Counted from the stretch's first letter, positions 1 through 12,167 are shown. The stretch: DNA of 64,000 nt from Podospora pseudocomata (GCF_035222375.1 NC_085888.1:930001-994000), one strand, 5' to 3'. Numbers and translations are program-made. The notes: generated from the sequence alone by a model not told the origin.

Positions 1-3000
1 GATGTGAAAGAGAGACATTAGCACCGAAAGAGCAAACTCGTCCGGTCGAGTTGTTCTGGCGGTCAGGAGAGTGTCGTCGATGGCCCCGCATCGGCCCGGT
101 CTGACGAGGTGACCGTTCCGATACTATTGTGGGGCCAAGAAATACAAACCTCTTACATGAGTCGAGACGCCGAATACAGCATCCACTTTGCTGACGACAC
201 CACCGAACATTACGTGCGTCTGCGCCTGCTGCCGTCCGTCGCACCACACACCGCTCAAACGTCCTCCTCCCAGACCTCCCTGCCTGTTCGGTGAGAATTT
301 GCTCCGTCATCGATGGGGTTCTGGAGTTGCGAGTCGCGATAGCCGCAGCCTCAAAAGGTTCCAACTGCATGCTTCATCACAGGACGAACACTGCTGCGGC
401 GGGGCCACCTACCGGCTCATTCGCACGCCTCCCATTCGATGGCAACCTGTTTCTAAGAATACCTTGCTCGATTATTCAAAATCCCGACTTCTCATAGGTC
501 CTGCCAGATCTGATTTCCAACCAATCACAGCCAAGACCCTTCCATGGCCCAGGAACGAGGAGTTGGCGATGGCGGTAAAGCAGCAGCAGCTGCTGCTGCT
601 GCCGCGGTAGTTGGGCTTCCTGTTCCTCCGGCACCTGGTCCCCCCTTCGCCTCCAGCCTACTCAGCAGCGCAGAAAAGACAAAAAGCGCGCGTCGCAGAG
701 CCTGATATTAAAGGTCGCAATTTTGTGCATGAGGTGCGAGATGGTGTTCTATAATTATCACCCCATGCCTGATCCCTGCTGCTGCCCGGACCACCGCTTC
801 TCGGAAGATTAGCGACTGTGGGTTTCATCCTCGACGTCGATGCTGCAGAAGCTGGGTTCATCAGAGTGTGGGGAGGGCCGTCTCTCTCATCACCGAGGAG
901 TGACAGTCCAGGAGCGCCGCAGAGGCACAGGGTTTAACTCGCTGAGTTATCACCGTCAGAGGGGACGCCATGTCCTCCACAGGGTCGCTCTGGTCACGAC
1001 GTGGTGGTGGTATTCCAGCGTCGTCTTCCACAAAAACCGCACGTTGCAAGGCCGGCGCTTGGCCTGATTTGGTCCAAAAGGCCCTGACGGTGCAACATTG
1101 GCGACCGTTTTCGTACGAGCTGGACTTCAGCCGAGGCATTCTTCTCTTGGTCAGATGAATCTGCTAGAGAGAGGATGAGGTTGAAGGGATAGGAAAAGAT
1201 ATCGTCACCAGATCGAAATACAACTTGGTACAATACAAATCGAATCTTTCAGGTACCAACACCAGTCGTCGCAAAACGATAGCAGAATGGGGATTAACGC
1301 ACCGCGTCAAATTGCATGAGCACCGACCCCTGTCACGGCCCATCATTGGCCCTCGCTGTGAGACTCGAGTTCGCTTCACACGCTCCCATCACCACATCAC
1401 CGGCTGGCAAATCCTGCTCGACTCCTCAGGCCCCTTCTGGCCCCTCTGGCGGCATTCGTTGGCCCCGGGAGCGGGTGTCGTCTGATCTCTTTCTCGAGTG
1501 TAAAGAAACAAACAAGGTCCGATTCGGGGCGAGCAACGGCGGGGGTGAGGTGTCCTCGACGGCCGCCGGACGGCACACACACACACACGGGCACACACAC
1601 ACACATGGGCACACACACACGGGCACACACGAGGCGGTGGGGTAGAGATGCTCAAGCTCAAGCTACGTGACGACAACGCTTCCTCGCTTCTGCTCACTCT
1701 GCTGCAGGGGACGGTCCTCCGCTCCAACGCACCTGCAGCCCAATATTGACGGCTCATTCAGGAGTTTGGAACACGTCTGCAGAAAAGCTGTACTGCCAAC
1801 TGGCAAATCAGGTCAAGCATCCTGATTGCATCGCTTTCGGGTGGCGGATGGGGGCCATCTGACCCGCAGCTCCGTTCATCTTTTGTCAACCGTTTCCTTG
1901 TATCTCGCACGCACCAAGCGCCTCCAGATCTTATTGCCAGGGGTTTGCCCTGGAGTGATGTGCGCGCCAAGACACCTGCTCGAACTCTCTCTGAATAAAC
2001 GGCGACGAGCAACACAGTTGTGGTAAAGGTACAGTGTTGCACCACCAGGTCAGATACAGACGACGACAGCCGCAACCCTCTCGGCTGCGCATACTCGTCG
2101 GTGAAGGCAAGCGATTCGTCAGTGAGGAACCACTCCGACACTGTCGACCCGTGCAAGTGAGATGTCGCACAGCTTTTATATTAGCTCCCTCCTTTCCAGC
2201 CGCGGTGAAGCCAGGACTCGTTAGGTGGACTCGCCTGAGTGGCGGCTCTGATCGCTTGATCGCTTGTTCGCGCGAAAGCCGCTCTTACAGATCGCATAAC
2301 ACCAGGCAACTCTACACACTTCCACCACAACCGACTGACTTGGCGAGCCCGGCTGGCATGGGCGGGACCTGCTTTGGGGGACCAGTAGTAGTAGTTAATG
2401 TTAGGCCGCAGCTTATCCGCCTAGTCCGGCCCGGTCTGGGAATTAACTTACAATTGGTGTAAGGACAGTTGAAGATATCCGCACCCGCCATGTGATGTGA
2501 TCCTGATGTTCCCTACGGAGTAACATGTCAGTTCTCACAGTCTCACTTTGAAGAAGGAGAAGGTCTCAACAACCCCTGTCGTGAGTGTGCCGACAAGAAT
2601 ATGGCTTGGCAATGCCTTCTGCAAGTGCCCTGGCCCGGCCGGTCATGATGGACGGGAGGGACAGTCCTTTCCGCACTTATTCCCAAGAAGGCAATCCAAC
2701 CCTGGCCTCAGCACGCTGCAGCAACACGCACACCACCACACGGCACGCACACCACGCAGAATCAGCAACCAAGGTTTCCGTCACAAGGTACCGGTACATA
2801 CATGTCTCCCTGGTTAGGCGCCATGCCACAGCACCCTTCCTCATTCCAGCTCCCTGCCCGCGGGCGTCTGTGCGACTCGTGGCAATCACCCCCCCAGCAC
2901 CAGCCGCCCTTGCATTTTTGACGCTCGTCTGCTGCGAACAGTTGACGAAAGCGAGTTTCTTCCTTCTTCTTTAGCTTTACCACATCTGCAGCAAAGCAAG

Positions 3001-4082
3001 CCTGGAAGCCCCGGGCTGTCCGCGATCTCAACAATACCCGTAGATCCGACCGGTCTTTAGCTAAGCCTAGCTTTGAGGACTACCCTTAGTCCGCCGGGGG
3101 TAGTATAAGCAACCGCCAACCTCCAAGCACCAAGCACTGTACAGATACAAGATACGGAGTACAGATACAGAAATACCGTATTACCAGAACCCCGGCTCCT
3201 GCTGGGTACGAGTACGGTACGGTACCAACCTCCCCACCCCATCCCACCCCAATCCACTCCGTCCATCCACCCACCCAATCCATCCCCGTCGTCCCCATCA
3301 CTCCCCTTCCCGACAGGCGCAGCGGTGTCCGTAATCGCGCGTTAAAAGGGACCAAGCGCCCACACCCTAAACTCCTGTTGAAGAAGGCTGGGGTTTTGGC
3401 TCAAATTTCCTGGCAGCACACGTTACGTTGCACGCCCCGTCGACAGCGCGCAACTCTCTGGCTTTGAACCACCGAGACGAAGGACGGGACTGGATAGCTG
3501 GACAAGAGGACGGGACCAGGACAAGGACAGGACAGGGAAGGACAGGACAGGACAGGACCGACAGGGCGACGACGGCGGCGGCGACCCGGCACAGCAGCTA
3601 CAACAACACATCGAGAGCTCCGGACACTCTTTCGCCCAAACACACCTCGCATTTTGCTCTGCAGCAGTTTGCAGCTTGCGCAAATCAACACTCACCAGTC
3701 GGCTCTGGATAGCACCGTTCATGACCCTCTGACGTGTCATTTCATCTCACCATCTCATCAGCAACAGCAACACACAGTCTTGCTGAGAGCTCAGAGAAGC
3801 TTGTGGGAGCTACCTTAGCTATTGTCAGGGTAGGGAGCTCTCGAGCAACAGCAGTTCCAGTCCGCGCAAGCAGTGTCACCGGCCCCAGGTCCGGCGACAG
3901 CATAACCTATTTCCATCCGGGCGAACCCAACGCTGGGTAACGGACGCACGAGCACCGACCGGTCCCCCCCTCTTCCATCACTGGCGCATCGCATCCGGGA
4001 AATCCTGCAGGCTGATCACACTTTTTATTTTATTTTTTAAACGCTGATTCATCAGTGAATTTCACGATCCCCAGACCAGCGC
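1..4082. other. Long gene-free leader/intergenic region upstream of the Zn2Cys6 gene
   Basis: No open frame here has coding character: frames are short, overlap in all phases, and show no recognisable domain. The stretch holds a CA microsatellite near 1572-1630, short GGACA repeats around 3519-3560, a run of T before 4040 and pyrimidine-rich CA/TC-rich sequence from about 3730 to 4250 of the kind common in fungal 5' leaders. Nothing else could be supported. The length (over 4 kb) before the regulator gene suggests an extended promoter or leader, but this is inference. Confidence 0.5.
1572..1630. repeat. Interrupted CA microsatellite
   Basis: Four blocks of CA dinucleotides are separated by GGG or TGGG, giving a 14-18 base higher-order period. 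The frames through it read as His-Thr-Gly-His repeats on one strand and Cys-Val on the other, which is simply the repeat translated and not evidence of a gene. Confidence 0.9.
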
Positions 4083-4238
4083 ATGGTCTCTTTGAGCCGT
4101 CTCATCTATCTGCCACACCACTCACCCCCATCGCCCACTACTTACGACCTCAGGCACAACCATCAACACTCATATTCACCATCACCCAAGCGTCGTCAAT
4201 CAGCTGGCTGTTTCACTAATCTACCCACCGGCTCATAG
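4083..4238 (+). promoter_or_regulatory. Candidate upstream ORF (51 codons) before the Zn2Cys6 regulator
   Basis: An ATG at 4083 opens a 51-codon frame that stops with TAG at 4236-4238, only 14 bases before the main ATG at 4253. The sequence around it is CA/TC-rich like a fungal leader. If the transcript starts upstream of 4083, this uORF would precede the main start closely enough to affect initiation. The transcription start is not visible in the sequence, so its presence in the mRNA is inferred. Confidence 0.35.
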
Positions 4239-4252
4239 CTTTGTGATCAGCA

Positions 4253-5059
4253 ATGTCGACATTTACAGCCCTCAATGGGGGCTCACCAAGGCCTGCCGAG
4301 GCCGTGAACGGGACGGCCGACGCGGAACGAGGACCCGGCCAATCGGCACCCGCAGATCCCAGGCCTGCCGCCGCTGAGAGCTCCACCACCAGCCAAAGAC
4401 ACGACAGGCTCCCTTTTCCAGGGCAATCGTCTCTCTCGTCAGCATCAGGACAGGAGGGATCGCACAAGAGGAAGCGCTCAAACTCGGAGTCTCCAACCAG
4501 GGAACGCCAGCCGTCTCCTGCCTCGAGAAGGGAGAGGTCCGAACGGACAGACCAGGCAGAAGCCATCGAGCGGGCCGGCAGATCAGAACGGGGAGATCGT
4601 CCTGAGCTGTATGGCGCTCAACGGGTCCGTTCGGAAACTCGCGACGGTTATAGCACCCCGCGGAGGGAGAGTTATCGGGGTTACGGCGACGAGAGAAGGG
4701 ACGAGAGACGGGAGGATGCCGATCACTGGCATTCACGAGAGGCGAGAGAAGAGCGCAACTCCAGCTACGAGGGCCCTTACTCGGCAGGACCGGTATCGGC
4801 CGTCTCTGACGACCAACCCGGCGATAGGCACCGGAGAGCCACGAGCCAGGGAGACAGCGCCGACTATGGGGACCAGAGCCCGGACGGAGACGACCGAGGT
4901 ATGTACTCGGGCCAGTACACGCCGGAGCAGCGCAGAGATGGGGTCATCCAGTCAGATCCCAAGAAGCGGAAGCGCAATTTCAGCAACCGCACCAAAACAG
5001 GCTGTCTGACCTGCAGGAAGCGCAAAAAGAAATGCGACGAGACCAAACCAGAATGTAAG

Positions 5060-5100
<41 letters not shown>

Positions 5101-5648
5101 TTTATATGGGCCTCGATATGTGGTCGTGTTGGGCCCGACCTGTTTTGCTGAGGGCTAACAATCCTGCCAGGTAACAACTGTATCCGCGGCGGGTTTGTTT
5201 GTGCGGGATATCCCCCGCAGAGGGGAACATGGCAGAAGCCCGAGGCCAAACCGGCCCAAGTCACCATTGAATCGAAGGACCCCAACTACGTCCCACCAGG
5301 TGCCTACGGGATGCCTCAGCAACCACCATACCCCCGGGAGCCGCTTCCGGGTCCGCCGTCCAAACGCGACTCGATTGCTTATAACCGCGTCCAGCCCACG
5401 CTCCGGATCACACCCCCTCAGGGTCGCCCATTACAGTCTGACGACGATAGACTGACCGCATCGACACTTCCAAGCTCCGTGCTGAGCCCTGACAACAAGC
5501 TGTCTGCTCTTTCTTCTGCCTACACTTCGTCAGCCTCAGCCATGTTTCCCACGCCCATCAGCGCCGTCACCAACTCGGCCCTGTCTGACCGGGCACCCAA
5601 GGAATACCAGAGGGTGCCGCCCCTGCATGACCTCACTAGGACCGACCC

Positions 5649-5692
<44 letters not shown>

Positions 5693-6631
5693 AGTCTCAG
5701 CAGTCGCAGCCTCCGCCATCTGCATCAGCACCTCCTCCGCCGCCCCCCCCTCCCCCGCAAAGCACCACTGTTGCTCACCCTCCTTATAGTTTCCACACAG
5801 GCAGAACGGCCACCCCGCCCACAGCCCAGGCCGCCCCTCCAGCCCCGCCGCCATCGTCGTCTGTGGGTGGCAGCAGCGGCGGGCCACAAGCCACCGCTCA
5901 GCTGGCCCTATCCCACACGCAATTTCCCTCTGACCGTCCCCGTCGCGAAAAGGAAGAGATGCTCAACGGCCGACAATACTACCCCTTTGACAAGGAGCTC
6001 GTCCTCGAGCGCGAGCGCTGCAACGCGGCCTGCTGGCGCTTCAACAACTCGACCAACCCCAACATTGGCGTCTCCCCAGCCGAGCGCGCCCGCCTGTTCA
6101 GAGACATTCTCCATCCTCGCGAAGGCGTGCACCTCTCGCCCACTCTCATGTCCCCCGTCACGCACACGGGTCGGGTGGGCGACAACACGGCTGTCGAGGC
6201 GCCCTTCAACTGCGACTATGGGTACAACATTCAGATTGGGAACAATGTCTCGATTGGCAGAAACTGTCTGATCAACGACGTCTGCGAGGTCCGGATCGGG
6301 AGCAATGTCATTATCAGCCCGAATGTGTGTATTTACACGGGGACGTGCAGCACCGATCCGCGGAGGCGGGCGGGCAACAGCGGGACGCAGTATGGGAAGC
6401 CGGTGGTGATTGAGGATGACGTGTGGATTGCGGCGAATGTGGTGATTTTGCCTGGGGTGAGGATTGGGAGGGGGAGCACGGTGGGGGCGGGGAGTGTGGT
6501 TACTAGGGTGAGTTTTGTTTTCCAACAACATGAAAGATTGGGATATACTGACAGACGGACAGGACGTGGCGACGTATAGCATTTACATGGGGTTGAAGGC
6601 TGGGCATAGGAGGGGGATTGCTTTTGTCTGA
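4253..6631 (+). CDS. Zn2Cys6 transcription factor fused to a maltose O-acetyltransferase-like (left-handed beta helix) domain
   Basis: Exons 4253-5054, 5171-6507 and 6563-6631 give 735 aa. The N-terminal 245 residues are Ser/Arg/Glu-rich. A binuclear zinc cluster follows (Cys 251, 254, 261, 268, 271, 278; spacing 2-6-6-2-6), with the basic stretch RKRKKK inside it. Then come a Pro/Gln-rich linker with a polyQ tract (5652-5700) and a polyP run, a Mac (maltose acetyltransferase N-terminal) domain at about 525-590, and hexapeptide repeats at about 608-715 ending in a short VATYSIYMG tail. The first half should bind DNA in the nucleus; the second resembles NodL/Maa-type CoA-dependent acetyltransferases. 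The usual catalytic His (in the family motif YTATHPLDP) is replaced: the matching segment reads YTGTCSTDP, with Cys 660. Intron 1 splits the codon of Cys 268 and contains a GTT repeat. Fusions of this type are known in Pezizomycotina; a non-catalytic, ligand-sensing role is my inference. Confidence 0.9.
5059..5099 (+). repeat. GTT trinucleotide repeat inside intron 1
   Basis: About 13 near-perfect GTT units lie directly after the GTAAGT donor of intron 1 of the Zn2Cys6 gene. The intron can be recognised because the acceptor at 5169-5170 restores the zinc-cluster frame. Confidence 0.85.
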
Positions 6632-9600
6632 TTGAGCTGACCATCCATCTCTTGTTTTTCTTTTTCTTTCTTTGACGCTCGCATCAACAACATCATTATT
6701 CATTGGAACAACAACTAACTGGGTATTATCCTGTCTTTTTTTATTCTGTTTCTTTAAGCTTGTTGTAATCATCATGTCTTTTTATGATACCCAATATTTG
6801 ATGTACTTTTTTTTTCTGTCAATCATCTTGTAATGTATGCTAGGAGCCGAAAGTGTATCATGTTTCTTCTTGTTGTTTCATGGGAGGAAAAGGGAGGGGA
6901 AGGAAGAGGGGGAGAGAGAGAGAGTGTGTGTGTGTGTACGAATAGCATCGGCTGGGCTGGTGGCTGTGTACGGGTATGGTATGACAGTTAGGGGAAGGGG
7001 GTATCAGAAAGGGGGAGGGGCAGGGGCAGGGAGAGGTTGAGGAAATATAAGTTTATTGCTTACTGTTTGTGTACTTTGTTTGATAGTCCAATGTCTGTTG
7101 AATGCTCAAGTGTTTACCGTATGACATGCATGACTGACTGTATTATATTTTACAGCTGTTATCAACCATAGTATGCAGAGAAGAGGCACGGTTTGAGTCG
7201 AGGTCGTAATTTTAGATACCTTGCATGGTCTATCACGGGCTGATAGGGGAAGGGGGGTTAATATGGCTTTTTATGTTGTTGGTTCTTTTGTTTGTCGGCT
7301 GTCTACTACTACCATCGAGCGCACTATATGGCGATCAAAAAGCGGGAGGTCACAAATTCGGGCTGGGCGATGTGGTGATGGGGAACTTGTTGTTGCAGGA
7401 GGAAGAAGGGTCAGTAAATGGGTTAGTTGGTACATCCCGCGCAAGGTGAGATCTGGGTGTGTATGACAAGCTGCCCGATGGTTGGACGGTGCCAACTGCG
7501 GATGAGCAAGGTTGGGTGTCCGGACGGAATGGGTGATTGCTTGCATTTTCAGGAGAATACTGCTGTCTGCGTCTTGTAACGGAGGGGACCTGTCTTAAGG
7601 GTATGTATGAGTAAGGCCGTCTCTCGTTGTCTGCTGTCATGATTTCACCGATTTACACCGGCCGGAATGATATGCCCACCTTTGGATGTGTAACAAGATG
7701 TCCATTGCAGATCGTTGCACATTTTCTTGTCCTAATTGCTGCGTTTTATAGTAGGTCTGCATTGTACAACGACAAACCTCCAGAGGTCCATGATGTCTTG
7801 CATAAGTAGGTAAAAAAAAAATTTTAAAAAAAAAAAATTTAAAAAAAAAAGTTAAAAAAAAAAAAAAAAAACCTGCCTTGCCCTCGCAGCAAATCCACTG
7901 AATATTTTCAGCTCATTCTTACCTCGACCTACGGACCTAAAACATCCTCTCACCTCTTGCCTTTCTATGCATGCCGCATCACCATTCCATTCCCTCGTCT
8001 AGGTCCCACCTCCAGAGAAGACAAGAGCAGCCAAATGCCACCAAGCGGTGTAGCCCCCGCGGCCAGCAACAGTGACCGCGCTTGCCTCGTCACCTCCCCC
8101 GCTTCGTCTGTAAATTCACCAGTAAACTTTTCCGGTTGTGTGCTTTTACCTACCTTATCTCGAAGATAGTCAGCTCTGTTTCGGGGGGTGTGATAAGTTA
8201 TCTATGCGTCCAACCTTGCAGGTTCTGTTGTGCGTGTAACCTGGAACCATCAAGCCGAGATCCGGGACCACCACCGCCGCCGTCATGATGAGGTCTGTTG
8301 GTGGGAAACCGGAATCTTGACGCTGTGCAACAACAGTTGCTGGTAATGGAGGGATGGGGTGCAAGACAAGCGACCAGCATAATATGGGCTGGCCGCCGGA
8401 TGTGCTCGGTTCAGCGCGGACGGGAGGGAGGGCTCTGGGGTTGCGGTGTAACGCTTCGCGCTTGTTTTTTTTTTTTCGCGTTTAGTGGTAGAGAAGAGGT
8501 CGGCTTTTGAGTTGGGGGGGAGACTGATAGTAAGGCATTGGGAGTTGGCGGTGGTCAATAGTGGCCGGGCCAGGAGGCCAAACCAAACAACACGCGGGAT
8601 AATATGACGGGACTAGATGTCCGTCGCGGGGGGGATGTGATTCACTTTATTATTTCGGTGTTGGACAGGCTCTATAATGTCATAGCAAACACAGTCAATA
8701 TTGTTCGAGAATGGATGTCGTTGTTACCGGTCCTATTGCAAAACGACGCCCACAGACAAGCTCCATTGTCAGAAAGAAACCAAGTTTTTTCGATCCACCT
8801 ACTTAGGAAACACACAGCACCCCCTATTCAAGCAAAACCTCTTGAATGCATTGCAACTTGGGGGCCGGTATTTCAGCCGGCCCCCATTACCATCTCTCAG
8901 CTTTCAGCTTTCTACCAGCATTAGTTTAACATGGCAGTAATATCATGCTAAAGAACCCTCGCCGAGAACAAGGCCGCCTCAACTCTGGCGGAGCTAACGC
9001 AAGTCACAGGTACGCAAGTCCGTCTGTCATTGCCGTCGACCGCGCCGCCCCGGCACGGCACACCCGAGCGGCAGAGTGAGATTCGGACCGGGGGATCTTG
9101 TTATTTTTGAGGGTAGTACATGAGGTCAATGTACAAGAACATTTGGGGGCTGATTGGCGGGGAACTCTACCTCTGCGTGGGGGAAAGAGGCGCGGTGATG
9201 GCCAGGTGAGGCCGGCGGATGATGTTCTTTGTCGGTTTGGGCCCGAAGGGGAGTGGTCATTATTTAGGCGAGTTGATATTGGATCGGGTTATGGGAGGAG
9301 GGTGTCGGACTTTGGGAGTTTGTTTGTGTTGTATTTTGTTTCTCCTGGGTGTCGGTGACGAAGACAGAATGCTGTGGTGACGGTACGATACGTCGAGCGA
9401 CTGAAGGTTCTGAAGAGACAACCATGATGTATGAGTGAAAAGTATATATCAAACTTCATACTTGGGTTCTCAGGCCAAATCTATAGAGCGCTGAATAACG
9501 GATGGCTCGTTGGTGCCTGGCTCAGTTTTCGTAAGTTGACCAACCGCGAGCCTGAGTATAAAGTGTTGGGCAATCTGGAGATAGAATGCTACGTTGACGC

Positions 9601-9814
9601 AGCTGCAGTGCACATAGTAGACCTTGCATCTTGTATCCCCATCGGGATATCGGATCCAACCACACAGTGCTACAAGGCCCTTACAGTGTAGACACACCAC
9701 TGTAAGAGCCTCAACCCATAGAAAACGAACAGTCCTGGCATGGAAGTCCTTTGACCCCCCGATATGTCTATTAGTGATGCATCTATACCATGCGTTTGTG
9801 AAGGTATGCCATCA
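6632..9814. other. 3.2 kb without a supportable gene
   Basis: The first few hundred bases (T-rich, TTTTTATT motifs near 6740 and 6800) are probably the 3' UTR and terminator of the regulator gene. The rest has only short, unrelated frames. At 7812-7871 lies an A-tract/T-tract block, and near 6910-6940 a GA/GT-rich simple repeat. An ATG frame of 106 codons at 8604-8924 shows no domain and is probably chance. Confidence 0.5.
7812..7871. repeat. A-tract/T-tract block
   Basis: Runs of 9-20 A alternate with short T runs across 60 bases. Phased A/T tracts of this kind bend DNA and exclude nucleosomes. No tRNA-like or transposon end lies next to it, so it is listed only as simple sequence. Confidence 0.85.
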
Positions 9815-11560
9815 TCAACACCTAATCTCAACGCCCCCCTTGCTCACGGTCAAATACTTGACTCCCTTGTAAGGTTTCATGTGCTCCCCCATCCCTCTAC
9901 TCTTCCTCGGGTCAATAATGATGCTCTCAACCTTGATACCGCTCGGCAGCCACCCTTTGACAGCAAAACTAACCAAAGCCGAGCTCGGCATCAAAATCTT
10001 ATTCTGCGCCTGTTTTTTCTCATCCCGTTCCGCTTCCCAAGCCTTATCCACCCCTTTCTCCTTTGTAGTACTCGTGACCGCAATGTCTTGATACGGCTCG
10101 TCGTAGTTATAGTCCCCACCACCACCACCAAACCCAAACCCAGTCGGATCACCCTCCTCCCCCTCCTCCGTCACCTGCTGTCCCACAACCGTACACCTCA
10201 ACACAAAAGCAGACATGCCCTGCGCCAGCTCCTTGTTGCTAATCGTCCACTCCAGCACCCTCTCCCCAGGGTTATACGTCGCATCCCCTTTACTCGGCCT
10301 AATCTCCGGCACATTCCTCACATCCGCCGGCAACGGCACGGTAATCACCAAATCATGCAGCGAAGGCGACGCCGGAGTCCCGGCATTCGGAATCCCAAAC
10401 CCTCCTCCCGGCCCACTGCCACCCCCTGACCCTCTCCCCTGAAGCCCAGTCCTCGCACCCATCCCCCCTCCTTGCACGCTCCCGCTGCTCCCAAAAACCT
10501 TATTCAACTGCACCCTCACCTCAAAATCCGACCCCGTCAGCCCCAACCCCGTCTTCATCTCCAGACTAACCGGCAGTTTCACATTCCCCGTAGGCGGCTT
10601 CCCGTCCACGTCAAAAGGCAGCAAATCAACCTCATACCCCGCCAACGTAAACCTCCCATCTGGCGGGACAAAGCTCAACACGCCAGGTTGTTCCCTCCAC
10701 TTTGCCAGTCTGACACACGGGTGAAAAACAGGCAAGTCAACGATCCCCTTCAGGTTATGCTTCCCCGACGGCCCGCTCAGCGTAACCACAATATCCGGCA
10801 CGCCCGAAACCTTGGTCGTGAACGCTATCGTACCGTTGGCAAACGCCGCCAGCGGTCTCCCCGACGGCGCGAGCGTGACCGACAGCGTCTCCACCACATC
10901 AGCGTAGAGCTCATTGGAAGTGTGCCGGACATTTGCCCTCCTCCACGGCAGCGCGGGGGTGTTTTGTGATATCAGCGATGACGACGACGCAGCGCTGCTT
11001 CCCATACCTCCCCCCAAACCCCCGGCAAAGTTCTTCCCCGCAGATAGGTTCAACCCCCCCAGTAGCTTGTCCACCCATCCTTCCACCTCGACCATGTCCC
11101 TTAGTGCGTTTGGTTCGGTGGTGTTGACCGTTCCGGCATCGCACATTTCTGTGAGGAGCTGGGCGACGACATCGTAGTTGCTTTCGATTTTGTGAGCCAG
11201 GAGTGGCGCGCCGAGGAATTCTTCAAAGGAGTCGACGATGCGGTGCAGGAACTCGAGGACGAGGAGGGGTTCGACTTCGGAGGAGGTGGTGATGAGGAAT
11301 AAGAGATTGGCGTGGGCGAGGGAGAAGACCAGGGTTGGAGGGTTGGTCTGGGGGAGGTAGATCAGGTTCGGTCGTGGGGTGGGATGGGAGAGGTAGAAGG
11401 GGAGGAGGTAGGAGGGGGAGAGGGGACGGGAGGTGTAGGTGTGGGAGAGGATTGGGCTGCTTTGGAAAAAGGTGTCAACAGAAGAAGTGTAATTTAAAGT
11501 TGGAGAGAAACCTTACTTGTGCTCGTCGTAGATGTGAAGCGCCTCGATGACCCCGTTCAT
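9815..11560 (-). CDS. apm3: AP-3 adaptor complex mu subunit
   Basis: Exons 11560-11517 and 11459-9815 (reading leftwards) give 562 aa. The ATG was chosen because the 15-residue first exon (MNGVIEALHIYDEH) starts the longin-like fold, and the GTAAGG donor and AAAG acceptor restore frame into a continuous N-terminal domain. The mu homology domain begins after about residue 190 (WRRANVRHTSNELYADVVE is the segment typical of AP-3 mu) and runs to the C-terminal SKGGVEIRC. A Gly-rich insertion (GSGGGSGPGGGFG) lies in the mu domain. The protein should be the cargo-binding subunit of AP-3, which carries proteins from Golgi or endosome to the vacuole. It is divergent from the Dmo2-like gene, start to start 248 bp apart. 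AP-1/AP-2 mu are less likely because the conserved N-terminal motifs of those proteins are absent. Confidence 0.9.
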
Positions 11561-11808
11561 GGTGGGCAGCTTGGTTAGTGTGTGGTTGAAAGTGGTTCAG
11601 TTGGGGGGAAGCTGTTTGTTGGCGGGCACTGACGCAATGAGCTGTGGGAGCTTGCAAGGGTCCTCGGTGTGCCAAACGCTTGGCGCGCGACAAGGCCGTT
11701 TTGACAAGTGGGTCTTGAATTTGATGTTCCTGAACGTCTCATCCTCGAGGTCTCTCACTCCGAGTCAAATAACACCCATAACTCACATCTACATAACATC
11801 TCACAGAA
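11561..11808. promoter_or_regulatory. Shared divergent promoter, AP-3 mu / DMAC1-like gene
   Basis: Only 248 bp separate the two ATGs on opposite strands, so both 5' leaders and promoters must lie here. CA/TC-rich sequence (11760-11805) precedes the rightward ATG. No TATA box is obvious. Confidence 0.6.
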
Positions 11809-12167
11809 ATGGCTAAAGACGACATCCCACGCATCTCCCATCTCGACAGGCCCGAGAAGCTTGAGGATCTGCTCAAGCAAGACAGAGATGACGACTGCCT
11901 TTCGTGCAGGATAGTGGGTATGTTTTCGCCTTCTGGTTCCTCTCATGTCATCTCCATGGGCTCATGTTCTAATCCTGCATAACAGGCGGCGGTGCATTCT
12001 TGGGTCTTGCTGGTTACAGCTATCTCTCCGGTCAGCAACAATTACAAGCACAAAAGGCTGCCATCTTGGCTTCAAAATCGAGATTTGGTATGCGCAGCAG
12101 GAGTGCCGCCATCACGGGTCTCTCGTTAGGATTGGCCTATCTGGGTCTGTATAGGCTGTTTAAATGA
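11809..12167 (+). CDS. Small mitochondrial DMAC1/Dmo2-like protein (DUF4536), probable complex I assembly factor
   Basis: Exons 11809-11917 and 11986-12167 give 96 aa. The first exon is charged and carries a CLSC motif (CxxC) directly before the GTATGT intron; the second encodes two hydrophobic helices (AFLGLAGYSYLSG and AAITGLSLGLAYLGLYRLF). Small size, the CxxC just before the first helix and two helices match the distal membrane-arm assembly complex 1-like family, whose yeast member is Dmo2. It would sit in the inner mitochondrial membrane. A complex I subunit gene (NDUFS7) lies 1 kb downstream. Family assignment is from remembered motif pattern only. Confidence 0.7.

Noticed and set aside
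1389-1757. Cys/Val/Ser-rich minus frame over the CA repeat
   Set aside because: Translation of a microsatellite.
8604-8924. 106-codon plus frame with ATG
   Set aside because: No domain, no introns or conserved composition; chance expected in 3 kb of non-coding DNA.
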